Positions 18,901-27,918 are shown, counted from the stretch's first letter. The stretch is 64,000 nucleotides of DNA from Pedobacter sp. ISL-64 (GCF_018613605.1 NZ_JAGGPU010000002.1:124001-188000); one strand, 5' to 3'. The notes: generated by a model not told the origin, from the letters alone. Translations and numbers: made by a program.

Positions 18901-19596
18901 ACATTGGCCGGAACTTCTGGTACGATTGAAGGTATGCCATTAGGTTCACTTTATGTTTACAAGTGGGCAGGCCTGGATAACAAGGGCCAGTCACAAATAT
19001 TCGATAGAAATAATAAGATCATCAATAACACCACTAACCTCACATCGGCATTTACCAAAGAGGATTTAGTTTACGCCGGCAGGATTTACGCACCATACAA
19101 CAGCGGGTTTAACCATAGTTTTAAATATGGTCAGTTTGAAATGGGCATCCAGATGACAGGTTATTTCGGCCACGTTTTCTTAAAAAATTCCATTACCAAT
19201 TACCCGACTTTTGAAGGTTCCTATTCTGGCGTTCTGGGAAGGCAGGAAGATTTGGCTTATAGGTGGAGGGTGCCTGGAGATGAGTTAAATACCAATGTGC
19301 CAGGGCTGTCCGGAGTAAATTTCAATAGCATTAACCGTTACCGAAATGCGGATGTTTTGGTTCGAAAGGCTGATAATATACGTTTACAGCAGATTTCATT
19401 ATCCTACGTTGTTCCTGCACGTTTCCTTCCACGAAATACTTTTAAGGCAATTTCACTATCGGCCAATGTAAGAAACTTAGGAATTATCTGGCGTGCCAAC
19501 AAAGATGGAATCGACCCTGAATTTATCAATAATGGAAATTTTGGAAGTGTAACCCCTACACCAAGTTACGTTTTTGGAATAAACGCTACACTTTAA
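15976..19596 (+). CDS. SusC/RagA TonB-dependent receptor with STN domain (module 2)
   Basis: A 1206-residue outer-membrane receptor. The long N-terminus contains a signal segment (LLLVMRLTAMILMVAFMQLSAS, about 24-46). The STN domain (about 50-120) holds RKQSGYDIIYD. The carboxypeptidase-regulatory-like domain contains LPGANVYN, and the plug contains INIVSNGYQKL, VQIRGVNSY, IVLDGFP and AANGVIVIDTKKG. The barrel ends in YVFGINATL. An in-frame ATG at 16009 is an alternative start. It is followed by the SusD partner, TlpA-type proteins and a processing peptidase, which hints at a peptide or protein ligand (inference). Confidence 0.95.
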   Translation: MQNQTKQMYKNFTSLGLPNRQLRKLLLVMRLTAMILMVAFMQLSASTKAQKVSIVEKNAPLENVLKEIRKQSGYDIIYDLNIVLDAKPVSINVQQVNVFEALQKSLFAQSLTFSVDGRTIIIRERGVVDQIAELVDDHEVKVLVTDSLNRPLPGANVYNKTINKMYVTDKSGEILIKDIPANGYVLQITYVGTKGEEIFVDRKTVSYVVILRQQAAALQEINIVSNGYQKLSRERAAGAYSVVSAKELMETPAVNILERLEGKVAGVKFDIKGNSVQIRGVNSYAGGSGTPLIVLDGFPLMNSSDLATLTNPVGKNAWGNSVISSINIADIEQITFLKDASATSIWGSRAANGVIVIDTKKGKKIAPSINLGYVFGISKNPSIANLRWMNSAQYIDLEQEMVNKGFLVDPALAFPGNEIYSANNSEATEWMYRVKRGTATVAQRDAALAEIGSRDGMAQIEDHLLQNAVNHQYNLSYSGGTESSTYYISGNYTKDVPIYKSNFGENAFINANTTTDLFNKKVTFRALFNYQFSKSQYNAAAVNALSVSTTALRPYDMLQDANGNSIGRTILFRESLASTMVAKGYLPFSYNTMDELNYSNSTSKNNVFRMTAGLNGKIAKWLNADVSASNQRQIGNSYTLDELNSYAGRILVNTGTVITNGKSVYNVPYGGRYITYGTESSETAFRGQLNSDFNIAKNHQFNAIAGAEIRETESSNTSETRYGFNEDTRTIATVNPTGQYETMYGYTQSLGPNLSNLISYRKRFLSYYGNASYSFKEKYFVTGSVRFDDYTLLGIDRSKRAVPFWSVGLRWNANKEEFIENLGWLDALSVRATIGTSGVVPQGGSNVTVISITGTDFRTGQTVGGIETPANSDLGWETTKTGNLGLDFGFFKGRLSGTFDVYRKRTKGILASFAFNPTYGWSNLFFNSGTLSGSGYEFSLNGEIIRAGKFTWKAILNFGYATNKVTDLRYVNNASTLAGTSGTIEGMPLGSLYVYKWAGLDNKGQSQIFDRNNKIINNTTNLTSAFTKEDLVYAGRIYAPYNSGFNHSFKYGQFEMGIQMTGYFGHVFLKNSITNYPTFEGSYSGVLGRQEDLAYRWRVPGDELNTNVPGLSGVNFNSINRYRNADVLVRKADNIRLQQISLSYVVPARFLPRNTFKAISLSANVRNLGIIWRANKDGIDPEFINNGNFGSVTPTPSYVFGINATL

Positions 19597-19687
19597 TACA
19601 ATGAAATCATCATGATTTGCCAGAACAATAAGGGAATGAACATAAAATCATGATAGCTTCATCACTTTTAAAAAACAATATACACGG

Positions 19688-21058
19688 ATGAAAAAAAGAT
19701 ATACGATCATATTTCTTGCACTAACTATTGCTAGTGTAGGTTGCCGAAAATACGTAGAGATTGATCAGCTCTCTACCAGAACCTTAAAATATACCTCAGA
19801 TTATCGGTACATTATGAATAACAATAATGTGCTGGAAGGAACTTTCTCCTATCCAATTCTTTCTGGAGATGATACGGAAATCAATGATCCGACCAGGCAG
19901 AATACGCTTGGTGATATTCTGGGCAATGTATATTCCTGGGCAGGAAAATATACCACTGAAACACAAAACGATAGTGATTGGGACCGGCAATACAAAATTA
20001 TTTACACCTGCAATGAGGTTCTGGAGGGGGTGTTAAGTTCAGCGGATGGAGCGGATGCAGAGAAACAAAAAATTTATGCAGAGGCGCTTGTGCACCGTGC
20101 ATATGCCTATCTGGTTTTAGTAAATATGTATGGTAAACAATATAACAGTTCAACTGCCGGAACTGATTTAGGCGTACCGATGCTTACTACCTCGAATTTA
20201 TACACTAAACTAAATAGAGCGCCTGTTGCGCAAGTTTACGCAGCGATTCTGAAAGATTTGAAAACTTCCATAAGTCATCTTCCGGCTTTGCCTGATTATA
20301 ATGTGAGACCTGCAAAAGTATCAGCATACGCACTATTGGCTAAAACTTATTTAAACATGAGGGATTTCGGTAATGCCAGCCTCTATGCAGATAGTTCGCT
20401 TGTTCTGCAAAATACCTTATTGGATTTAAAATCATATGAATCATCGACAAGTACGATGCCCGTAAGGTTAAATAATCCGGAGGTAATGTTATCTAAAATT
20501 TCAAATGTTGTGTACACAGCCATTTCTGTAAATAACGATTTACTTACTGCAATGGGGCCAACAGATTTGCGATACAAACTCTTTACGGATGCCCGAAGCC
20601 GTTTCGGTACCCAGTTTAGTGCGGCTTTTACAGGAAGGGCATCATGTAAGTATCTGATCAATGAGTTTGTAATCTTAAATGGTCCATCTGTACCTGAAAT
20701 GATGTTAATCAAGGCAGAATGTTTGGCACGGGCAGGCAATACAAACGCTGCAATGGCGCAAGTAAATAATCTAAGAATCAAACGTTTTACAGCAGCAAAC
20801 TATATTCCGCTAAATGCTTCGGATGCAGGCGATGCCCTTCGCATTGTAATTGCAGAAAAACGGAAAGAATTTTTAGGCACCGGTATCAGATGGTTCGATC
20901 AAAAACGACTCAATTTGGATGTCGAGTATGCGCAGGTTAAAACCAGAAGTTTCAAAAGTATAGATTATACTTTGCAACCAAACTCCAACCGTTATTTATA
21001 TCCAATTGGAGATAAATACATATTGCTAAATCCTGAATTAGAACAGAATCCAAGATAG
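19688..21058 (+). CDS. SusD/RagB-like substrate-binding lipoprotein (module 2)
   Basis: A 456-residue SusD-family lipoprotein with Cys19 in the lipobox (TIASVGC). Family blocks include ALVHRAYAYLVLVNMYGKQYN, SAYALLAKTYLNMRDFGNA, MMLIKAECLARAGNT and the C-terminal EKRKEFLGTGIRWFDQKRLN. It is separated from its SusC by 91 bp and followed 11 bp later by the large TlpA-like gene, so it belongs to the same transcript. Confidence 0.92.
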   Translation: MKKRYTIIFLALTIASVGCRKYVEIDQLSTRTLKYTSDYRYIMNNNNVLEGTFSYPILSGDDTEINDPTRQNTLGDILGNVYSWAGKYTTETQNDSDWDRQYKIIYTCNEVLEGVLSSADGADAEKQKIYAEALVHRAYAYLVLVNMYGKQYNSSTAGTDLGVPMLTTSNLYTKLNRAPVAQVYAAILKDLKTSISHLPALPDYNVRPAKVSAYALLAKTYLNMRDFGNASLYADSSLVLQNTLLDLKSYESSTSTMPVRLNNPEVMLSKISNVVYTAISVNNDLLTAMGPTDLRYKLFTDARSRFGTQFSAAFTGRASCKYLINEFVILNGPSVPEMMLIKAECLARAGNTNAAMAQVNNLRIKRFTAANYIPLNASDAGDALRIVIAEKRKEFLGTGIRWFDQKRLNLDVEYAQVKTRSFKSIDYTLQPNSNRYLYPIGDKYILLNPELEQNPR

Positions 21059-21069
21059 AATAATTACTG

Positions 21070-23055
21070 ATGAAAAGACATTTTTTTACAAGATGCTGGC
21101 TACTGCTATGCCCATTTTTTGGGCAGCAGCTGGCCGCTCAAACGTTAACATGGAATCCCGAAATACCTTTACAACAAAAAAAGGTTTCCTTCTCTTATAA
21201 CCCAAAAGGCGGCGAACTTGAATTTAGCGATGACCCAAAGGCATTGCTTGCTTACTATGAAAATAGCAATTGGAAGACGGTAGCTTTAAGTTTAAAAAAA
21301 GATAAGGAGAATTTACTGGGCGAATATTCAGTACCTGCAGGTGCAGCTTTTTTTGCTTTAAAATTTTATCAGGGCGATGTGCTTAACCCCGAAGCCTTCG
21401 ATAACAATAACGGCAAAGGTTATTTAAGAAAGGTTTTGTCTCCGAAAGGAAAAGAAGTCGTGGGCAGTTATTTATCGGAAGCAGCTTTAAGAGCGGGGCT
21501 TACCGGAAATTGGACCCTTAATAGCTTTATAAATCCTTCCAAGAATGCTAGGATGATTGATTCATTGCTTATCAGGGAAGAAAAATTGTCTCACTCATCG
21601 CATCGATCTTATTTATTCACCTATTTGGATCTGAAACAGGCCACTATGCCAGCTCCGGCATTTGTTGCTTTTGCCGATGGACTGATGAAAACTGAGATTA
21701 AAAAAGGGAATCTTAACGAGGAGTTATTGGCAGGTATGCAGCGTTATTATATCAGATTAAAAGATACTAAGAGCGCAGAAATGGTGGCGCAGCTGATCTT
21801 TCAAAATTACCCTAAAAGTGGCACGGCTAGATTCCTGGCATTTGGAAATATAACCAAGGGTAAATCGGGGAGTGATTTAACAATGGCATATGAGGAATAC
21901 CTGAAAAAGTTCCCTTATGCAGATTGGAAAAAATCTCCTGATGGTAAAGGTCATATCTACTACGAAATTTTTAGAGGTCTGGGTGCGCAGTATTTTGAAA
22001 GCGGGGAAATTGAAAAGTTTTTATCCCTTTTCCGTGAGATCGATTTTAAAACCGCAAATGAGATTTACCGTTGGAATATCACTAAAGGACAAATGATGGG
22101 TAAGGTAGATCGAAAAATGCTTTACGGGGTTAGTAAGAAGATTCTTCCTTATTTAATTGAAAGACAAAAAGATAATTCTTATCTGATTGATTTTGGAAAT
22201 GACCAGAAAAAAGCCCAGGACAATGCCGATAATCAATTAAATGACAGGTTATATACCCACATTTTTTTTGCAAATGATCAGGCCGATTATGTCGGTGGAA
22301 ATCAATTTTTTCAATACCTGTCTAAAGAAGGAAGCTATAACACTGCCGACCTTAATGCCCTTCACCTGAATATTTTAGAGCGATTGGGAGGGGATAAATC
22401 AATTAAGTTGATGTTGGAGAAAAGTGTGGCTGCCAACGCGGTTACACCGGTAATGTTTACCAGGCTTAAAACAATTTATGTAGCCGAACACGGAAAAGAG
22501 GAGGGTTACGATCAATATCTCTCGTCTCTGATGCCAAATGATAAGAAAGCCGAAATGAGAATTCATGTAATGGCGAACATGGTTAATTATCCATTGGTTC
22601 CCTTTACGCTTGAGGATGCAGATGGTAAAATGGTAAACTCTAAAGATTGGGCAGGTAAAGTTGTGGTGATTGATTTTTGGGCAACCTGGTGCCGTCCATG
22701 TATCATGGCTTTTCCAGGGATGCAGCTTCTGGTAGATCAGTATGCAAAAGATCCTGCTGTTGGCGTATATATGATTGGTACCATGCAAAACGGCGACTAC
22801 AAGACAAAATCAGTTAATTATGTTCGCGGCGAAGGATATCGTTTCAATTTGCTTCATGATGCCATTGGTTCCAAAGGAGAGCAAGATCAGGTTTTCAAAA
22901 GTCTTGTTCCGTTTTTCAGATCATCTGCTATTCCTCGCAAAATCATCATTAAAAATGGCGAAGTAAGATACAGCTCAGAAGGTTATTCCGGAAGTCCAAG
23001 TCAACTTAGGGATGAATTGTCAATGGCTGTAGAAATTTTAAGAGCAGAGAAATAA
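21070..23055 (+). CDS. Large exported protein with C-terminal TlpA-type thioredoxin domain
   Basis: A 661-residue exported protein. The signal peptide (1-23) ends at LAAQ. An N-terminal beta region (about 25-120) is followed by a long helical, tetratricopeptide-like middle part (about 150-500). The thioredoxin fold begins near residue 505 and carries WATWCRPC (Cys541, Cys544) and SSAIPRKIIIKNGEV as the cis-proline loop. It lies in the run of genes behind SusD and ends 1 bp before the S41 peptidase gene. Known members of this kind accompany Sus-like loci; the function of the helical region is not established. Confidence 0.85.
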   Translation: MKRHFFTRCWLLLCPFFGQQLAAQTLTWNPEIPLQQKKVSFSYNPKGGELEFSDDPKALLAYYENSNWKTVALSLKKDKENLLGEYSVPAGAAFFALKFYQGDVLNPEAFDNNNGKGYLRKVLSPKGKEVVGSYLSEAALRAGLTGNWTLNSFINPSKNARMIDSLLIREEKLSHSSHRSYLFTYLDLKQATMPAPAFVAFADGLMKTEIKKGNLNEELLAGMQRYYIRLKDTKSAEMVAQLIFQNYPKSGTARFLAFGNITKGKSGSDLTMAYEEYLKKFPYADWKKSPDGKGHIYYEIFRGLGAQYFESGEIEKFLSLFREIDFKTANEIYRWNITKGQMMGKVDRKMLYGVSKKILPYLIERQKDNSYLIDFGNDQKKAQDNADNQLNDRLYTHIFFANDQADYVGGNQFFQYLSKEGSYNTADLNALHLNILERLGGDKSIKLMLEKSVAANAVTPVMFTRLKTIYVAEHGKEEGYDQYLSSLMPNDKKAEMRIHVMANMVNYPLVPFTLEDADGKMVNSKDWAGKVVVIDFWATWCRPCIMAFPGMQLLVDQYAKDPAVGVYMIGTMQNGDYKTKSVNYVRGEGYRFNLLHDAIGSKGEQDQVFKSLVPFFRSSAIPRKIIIKNGEVRYSSEGYSGSPSQLRDELSMAVEILRAEK

Positions 23056-23056
23056 G

Positions 23057-24694
23057 ATGAAAAAAACAAAAATATTATTGGCTTTATTGGCCTTGCTGAT
23101 CGGATTTAATGCACAGGCGCAGATGAATCCGAAGATGAAGCTACAGGATGCGCTAAAATTGATCCAGGATAATTATGTAGATCCAGTAAATGATGAGCAT
23201 GTGGTTGATGCGGCCATAAAGGCAATGTTAAGCGATTTAGACCCGCATTCGAGCTATGTTAGTCGCGAGGAGGTGGAAGCTATGAGCGAAGCCATGAAGG
23301 GTAGCTTTGCCGGCATTGGTATTCAGTTTTCAATGGTTGCAGATAGCACTTTCATAACCGGAATTAATGCAGATGGACCGGCAGCCAGAGTTGGATTACA
23401 GGTTGGTGACCAGATTATTACTGTAGATGGCAAATCCATCTTTGGTAAAGATCTTAAAAACCAGGAAGTAATGCGCTTGTTAAGAGGTGAAAAAGGAAAG
23501 TCGGTTAAACTTAACATTGTTCGCAAATCACAGTCTACTGCATTAGCATTTAATGTAGTTAGGGAGCAGATTGCAGAATTATCCGTTACAACAAGCTACA
23601 TGGTAACTCAAAATATCGGTTATATCGCACTTTCAATTTTTAGTCAATCTACACGTAGAGAGATAGATGCAGCACTTAAAAGTTTAAAGGCTCAGGGCAT
23701 GACCAAATTGATTTTAGATTTACAATCTAATGGCGGTGGTTTAGTTGAAGCTGCTATAGGTGTCGCTGATGAATTTTTACCACGCGAGAAAATGGTATTT
23801 TACTCGGTAACGAATACAGGTGTTAAGGACCACTTTTTAACTGGAGGATATGGCCAGTTTAATACTGGTGATCTGGTGGTACTGATTGATGAATCGACTG
23901 CATCTTCAAGTGAAATTCTTACCGGCTGTTTACAGGATTGGGACCGTGCGGTTGTGGTTGGCAGGAGAAGTTTTGGTAAAGGGTTGATGCAAAAAGGCTT
24001 GGAACTGAGTGATGGCTCTATTATTCGATTAACTGCTGCACGATACTATACGCCTTCTGGAAGATCAATTCAAAAACCTTACACGAAAGGTAAAACTGAC
24101 TATTTTGAAGATTTTAACAGGAGGATGGCCTCTGGAGAACTTACAAAGGGCGGTCATGTAAATTTTCCGGATTCTTTGAAATACAGTACACTAACAAACA
24201 AACGTACTGTTTATGGCGGTGGTGGCATTATGCCTGATAAATTTGTGCCCATTGATACCGCGATTTACAGTGTGTGGCTAAACAGGTTAATGAATAGTGG
24301 TTTGGTAACTAAATCAGCTTTCAATTACGTTCAACAAAACAGGCAGAGCCTGATGAGTGCCTTTGATACTTTCGAATCTTTTGACAAAGGGTACCGTGTT
24401 GATGAAAAAATGCTTGATAAAGTCTTTGAAAATGCAGCGGCTCTAAAAATTAAACTGCCTTTGAAATCAGATCAGGTTACCCGCAAAACCATTTCGGTAG
24501 AAATAAAAGCAGAAATAGCGGAGATGTTATACACCGGAAAAGGTTATGCACTTAGGGTGCGAAACGAATCTAATCATGAATTTAGCACAGCATTATCAAT
24601 ACTAACCTCTCCGGCTGATTACAATAAATTACTGGCCGGAAAGCAGCAAGTCAAATCATCTTCCTCAAATAAAACAGCAAAGAAAAATCTATGA
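23057..24694 (+). CDS. S41 family C-terminal processing peptidase (CtpA-like)
   Basis: A 545-residue exported serine peptidase. The signal peptide (1-21) is followed by an N-terminal helical part with LDPHSSYVSREEVEAM, a PDZ domain (about 90-165; GIGIQFSMV, GDQIITVDGKSI), and the S41 catalytic domain. The nucleophile lies in STASSSE and the general-base lysine in GKGLMQKG, as in Tsp/CtpA Ser-Lys enzymes. It begins 2 bp after the preceding gene and overlaps the next by 4 bp, so it is firmly part of the SusCD operon. A proteolytic enzyme in such an operon suggests maturation of a surface protein or use of a peptide ligand (inference). Confidence 0.92.
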   Translation: MKKTKILLALLALLIGFNAQAQMNPKMKLQDALKLIQDNYVDPVNDEHVVDAAIKAMLSDLDPHSSYVSREEVEAMSEAMKGSFAGIGIQFSMVADSTFITGINADGPAARVGLQVGDQIITVDGKSIFGKDLKNQEVMRLLRGEKGKSVKLNIVRKSQSTALAFNVVREQIAELSVTTSYMVTQNIGYIALSIFSQSTRREIDAALKSLKAQGMTKLILDLQSNGGGLVEAAIGVADEFLPREKMVFYSVTNTGVKDHFLTGGYGQFNTGDLVVLIDESTASSSEILTGCLQDWDRAVVVGRRSFGKGLMQKGLELSDGSIIRLTAARYYTPSGRSIQKPYTKGKTDYFEDFNRRMASGELTKGGHVNFPDSLKYSTLTNKRTVYGGGGIMPDKFVPIDTAIYSVWLNRLMNSGLVTKSAFNYVQQNRQSLMSAFDTFESFDKGYRVDEKMLDKVFENAAALKIKLPLKSDQVTRKTISVEIKAEIAEMLYTGKGYALRVRNESNHEFSTALSILTSPADYNKLLAGKQQVKSSSSNKTAKKNL

Positions 24695-25839
24695 AAAAAA
24701 TACTATTAACTTCATTAGTGGCGGTATGCTCATTAGTGGTTTCTGCACAGACAGGGTATGTTATAAAAGGACAAATCGGCAAACTCGGAAAGCCAGCAAA
24801 GGCATATCTTTTAATTAATAAAGAGGGCAAACAAATATTAGATTCAACCAATCTGGTAAATGGATTTTTCACCTTCAAAGGTTCTGTAACCTCACCATTG
24901 GAAGCCACTTTAAGATTAAAACACGATTTAGCGGTTGATACTCCCGGTAAAAGGGTAAAAATTGATGGCATTTCAATCATTTTAGGGAATGAGAACATCA
25001 TCATTACAGGAAAAGATTCATTAAAAACGGCCGTCATCAAAGGTTCTAGCTTAACAGATGAAAGTAGGAAAGTAGATGATTACCTTCGTCCATTTTATGC
25101 CAAGTATGAAGGCTTGAATAAAGAATTTGCAGCGCAACCTGAATCGAAAAAACAGGATAGCCAGTATATTCAGGATTTGGAAAAAAGAGCTAAACAGATC
25201 GAAAAAGAAATCTTTGATGCAAAAATGGCTTACATCAAAGAGAATCCAACGAAATACATGGCTATGATGGCGCTTAATTCTACACTTGGGCCAGGTTTCG
25301 ATGCAATAGAAATGGAAAAAGTTTTTCAAAACTTAAGTCCGGATTTAAAAGAATCGTATTTTGGTAAGCAGGTGGCCGACCGTATCGCCACTTTTAAGAA
25401 AACTCAAGAAGGGGTAGATGCTACGGATTTTAGCCAGCCAGATGTGGATGGTAAAATGGTGAAGCTTTCAGATTATCGTGGCAAATACGTATTGATCGAT
25501 TTTTGGGCTTCATGGTGTGCACCTTGTAGAAGAGAAAATCCAAATCTGGTTAAGGCCTACGAACAATATAAAGCAAAGGGTTTCGAAATTCTTGGGGTTT
25601 CTATGGATAAGGCTACAGATAAGGTGAAGTGGCTAAAGGCCATCCAGGACGATAAGTTAAGCTGGAAACAGGTTGGGGATTTGAAGGGCTGGGATAATGA
25701 AGCTGGTGTACTTTACGAAGTAAAAGCTATCCCGTCGAATTTTCTGATTGATCCAAGTGGAAAAATTATTGCAAAAGATTTACGTGGGCAAGCACTAGAT
25801 GATAAGCTAACTGCGATTTTCAAAGAACCCTCAAAATAA
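24691..25839 (+). CDS. TlpA-like thiol-disulfide oxidoreductase with DUF4369 domain (module 2)
   Basis: A 382-residue exported protein. The signal peptide (1-20) is followed by a DUF4369-type beta domain (TGYVIKGQIGKLGKPAKAYL onward), a charged helical linker (about 125-230) and a thioredoxin fold with WASWCAPC (Cys276, Cys279) and VKAIPSNFLIDPSG. The start codon overlaps the stop of the S41 peptidase gene (ATGA), indicating translational coupling. It is the last gene of module 2; a hairpin terminator follows. It is homologous in layout to the TlpA of module 1. Confidence 0.9.
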   Translation: MKKILLTSLVAVCSLVVSAQTGYVIKGQIGKLGKPAKAYLLINKEGKQILDSTNLVNGFFTFKGSVTSPLEATLRLKHDLAVDTPGKRVKIDGISIILGNENIIITGKDSLKTAVIKGSSLTDESRKVDDYLRPFYAKYEGLNKEFAAQPESKKQDSQYIQDLEKRAKQIEKEIFDAKMAYIKENPTKYMAMMALNSTLGPGFDAIEMEKVFQNLSPDLKESYFGKQVADRIATFKKTQEGVDATDFSQPDVDGKMVKLSDYRGKYVLIDFWASWCAPCRRENPNLVKAYEQYKAKGFEILGVSMDKATDKVKWLKAIQDDKLSWKQVGDLKGWDNEAGVLYEVKAIPSNFLIDPSGKIIAKDLRGQALDDKLTAIFKEPSK

Positions 25840-25855
25840 GATTTAGTTAATGATG

Positions 25856-25886
25856 ATGCAGGTTGATGGATATCGCCTGCATTTTT
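25856..25886 (+). terminator. Rho-independent terminator of Sus module 2
   Basis: ATGCAGG and CCTGCAT arms (7 bp) around a 13-nt loop, followed directly by TTTT. It lies 17 bp after the last stop codon of the operon. Confidence 0.65.
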
Positions 25887-25926
25887 ATCCCAATTTATAG
25901 GATTCTTTCGCAGTAAATAGTTAGCC

Positions 25927-25947
25927 TGCGTATTTCAGCAAAAGTGG
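25927..25947 (+). repeat. 21-bp insertion-sequence-like repeat, copy 2
   Basis: This starts TGCGTATTTCAG and matches 19 of 21 bases of 13397-13417. The following GGGGAAGAACCA and TTGCCGAAAC segments also recur, partly inverted, near 13105-13190. The rest of 25887-26115 shows nothing else recognisable. A dead insertion-sequence end is the likely origin. Confidence 0.4.
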
Positions 25948-26115
25948 GGAAGAACCAGTTTTGCCGAAACTCCCAAAGAATCCTTTAAATATTTAATTAC
26001 ACACTTCCTTGAATTAAAAGCTTTCTTATCAAGAAGACTTTTCGTAAAATTATATCTAGTAAAAATGTATCCTTATTCCAGTATTTTGTATAAGAGCTAT
26101 TAAGGTTGTCCTGCC

Positions 26116-26123
26116 TAGATTTG
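26116..26123 (+). promoter_or_regulatory. Candidate -7 box of the SDR gene
   Basis: TAGATTTG fits TAnnTTTG exactly and ends 20 bp before the ATG at 26144. The nearest TTTG upstream (26085-26088) is too far for a normal -33, so an activator may be needed. Confidence 0.4.
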
Positions 26124-26143
26124 CAGTACTAAAATTATACAGT

Positions 26144-26965
26144 ATGTCAAAAACAATTTTTATTACGGGTGCAGCCCGTGGGTTTGGAAAAATATGGGCA
26201 GAAGCCTTTTTGGACCGTGGCGACAAAGTTATTGTTACCTCAAGAAATATAACTGCATTACAAGATCTTGCAGAAAAATACGGTCAGGCTGTACTACCGC
26301 TGGAATTGGATGTAACTGACCGGACAGCTTGTTTTGAGACTATTTCAAAAGCAAAGCTTCATTTTGGTAAAATTGATATCATAATCAATAATGCCGGCAT
26401 AGGGGTTTTTGGAGCAGTAGAAGAATTAGATGAACGGGCATCAAGAGATATTTTTGAAGCAAATTTTTTTGGTACTTTATGGATTACTCAAGCCGTATTA
26501 CCTATTTTAAGAGAGCAAGGCCACGGACATATTTTACAAGTGTCAAGTGCTATGGGTATTTATTCATTTCCAACAGTAGGTATTTATAGTGCCTCTAAAT
26601 TTGCCGTGGAAGGACTTAGTGAAGCTTTATCTCAGGAAGTGAAAGGTATGGGCATACATATTACTCTTGTAGAACCTAATGGATACGCCACCGATTTTAA
26701 CTCTTCATCTGTTCAGAGTACTTCTATTTCTGCCTATGACACCATGAAAGCAGAACTATACGCCAATCCCGAATTTACTGCCGGTGATGTATACGGTGAC
26801 CCAAATGCGACAGCCGAAGCAATTTTAAAAGTAGTAGACTCGCCTACACCTCCTCTACGTTTGTTTCTCGGAAAGAAAGCACTTCCTCTTGCAACGTATT
26901 TTTATACGGATAGATTGACTAACTGGGAAAACTGGAACGATGTTTCAGTTAAAGCACACGGCTAA
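26144..26965 (+). CDS. Short-chain dehydrogenase/reductase
   Basis: A 273-residue classical SDR with TGAARGFG (nucleotide binding), NNAGIGVFG, the catalytic Ser in QVSSAMG and YSASK. The C-terminal part (residues about 190-273) is typical of oxidoreductases related to retinol/17-beta-hydroxysteroid dehydrogenases. It is followed at 27031 by an AraC-family regulator in the same direction. The same SDR plus AraC pairing occurs at 41609-43442 with the order reversed. Substrate unknown. Confidence 0.88.
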   Translation: MSKTIFITGAARGFGKIWAEAFLDRGDKVIVTSRNITALQDLAEKYGQAVLPLELDVTDRTACFETISKAKLHFGKIDIIINNAGIGVFGAVEELDERASRDIFEANFFGTLWITQAVLPILREQGHGHILQVSSAMGIYSFPTVGIYSASKFAVEGLSEALSQEVKGMGIHITLVEPNGYATDFNSSSVQSTSISAYDTMKAELYANPEFTAGDVYGDPNATAEAILKVVDSPTPPLRLFLGKKALPLATYFYTDRLTNWENWNDVSVKAHG

Positions 26966-26993
26966 TATAAAAAATGTAATTTTACTAACAATT

Positions 26994-27015
26994 AACCCAT
27001 GTTCAGGCATGGGTT
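26994..27015 (+). terminator. Hairpin between SDR and AraC genes
   Basis: AACCCATG, loop TTCAGG, CATGGGTT (8-bp perfect arms), then TAAAAT and a T-run a few bases on. It lies 29 bp after the SDR stop and 15 bp before the AraC start, so it may terminate the SDR transcript or act as an attenuator or 5'-leader structure of the AraC gene. Confidence 0.55.
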
Positions 27016-27030
27016 TAAAATAATATTTTT

Positions 27031-27918
27031 ATGCATTTCAAGAGTTTAAACGACGTCCATCGTTGCAATAATTATCCCGAGCCAGAAAATCCGCTTCTTA
27101 CTCTTTTTACCTGTAATCCGCTTCGTAGCCTTTTTACATATGAAGTAACCACAGACTTTTACATTATTGCTTTTAAAAAGTTCAGCTCAGGTGACATTCG
27201 ATATGGCAAAACTCGTTACGATCATCAGAGCGGATCGATGTATTTTCTCAAACCAAATCAAACCATTAAGCTAAAAGATATAGCATTAGACGGCGAAGGT
27301 TTCGAAATCTGGTTTCATAAAGATTACCTAATTTCACATACGTTGCATTCTGCCATAACGAAGTATAATTTTTTTGATTATGAACTCAATGAAGCACTAC
27401 ACCTTTCAACAAAAGAGCAACAGACAATATGGGATCTTTTTAAAAAAATAGAGTGTGAACACCATAACAATCAGGATGAGTTTACCAGAGAAATTATTAT
27501 TGGACATATTGAATCGATTCTTAAGTACTCGCAAAGATTTTACAAACGTCAGTTTATCAACAGATTCATTCATTCAGGAACGATATCTACCAAATTTAAC
27601 AATGCCTTGGTCTTGTATTTTGAAAAAGGGTACCTACAGGAAAAAGGTTTACCAACAGTGGCATTATTGGCTAGTGAACTAAATTTGTCTCCACGATACT
27701 TAAGCGACCTTCTTAAACAGGAAACAGGCAAAACAGCAATGGATATGATCCAAATCTTTCTAATTTCAGAAGCTAAAAATTTGCTCAGCCAAGGTAATTA
27801 TTCAGTAAGTGAAATTGCTTATCTGTTGGGATTCGAGCATCCACCCTATTTTTCACGCTTGTTTAAAAAAGAAACTGGTACCAGCCCAAGTCAATATATA
27901 AAAGTGCAGTGGAACTAA
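27031..27918 (+). CDS. AraC-family transcriptional regulator
   Basis: A 295-residue regulator with an N-terminal cupin-like sensor half (about 40-140, with GKTRYDHQSGSMYFLKPNQ) and a C-terminal double helix-turn-helix. The latter holds GLPTVALLASELNLSPRYLSDLLKQETG, the YSVSEIAYLLGFEHPPYFSRLFKKETG second helix pair and the closing SPSQY. It probably controls the adjacent SDR gene. It is a clear paralogue of the regulator at 41609-42520 and shares the RYG..YD.....F..PNQ pattern with it. The effector is unknown. Confidence 0.88.
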   Translation: MHFKSLNDVHRCNNYPEPENPLLTLFTCNPLRSLFTYEVTTDFYIIAFKKFSSGDIRYGKTRYDHQSGSMYFLKPNQTIKLKDIALDGEGFEIWFHKDYLISHTLHSAITKYNFFDYELNEALHLSTKEQQTIWDLFKKIECEHHNNQDEFTREIIIGHIESILKYSQRFYKRQFINRFIHSGTISTKFNNALVLYFEKGYLQEKGLPTVALLASELNLSPRYLSDLLKQETGKTAMDMIQIFLISEAKNLLSQGNYSVSEIAYLLGFEHPPYFSRLFKKETGTSPSQYIKVQWN

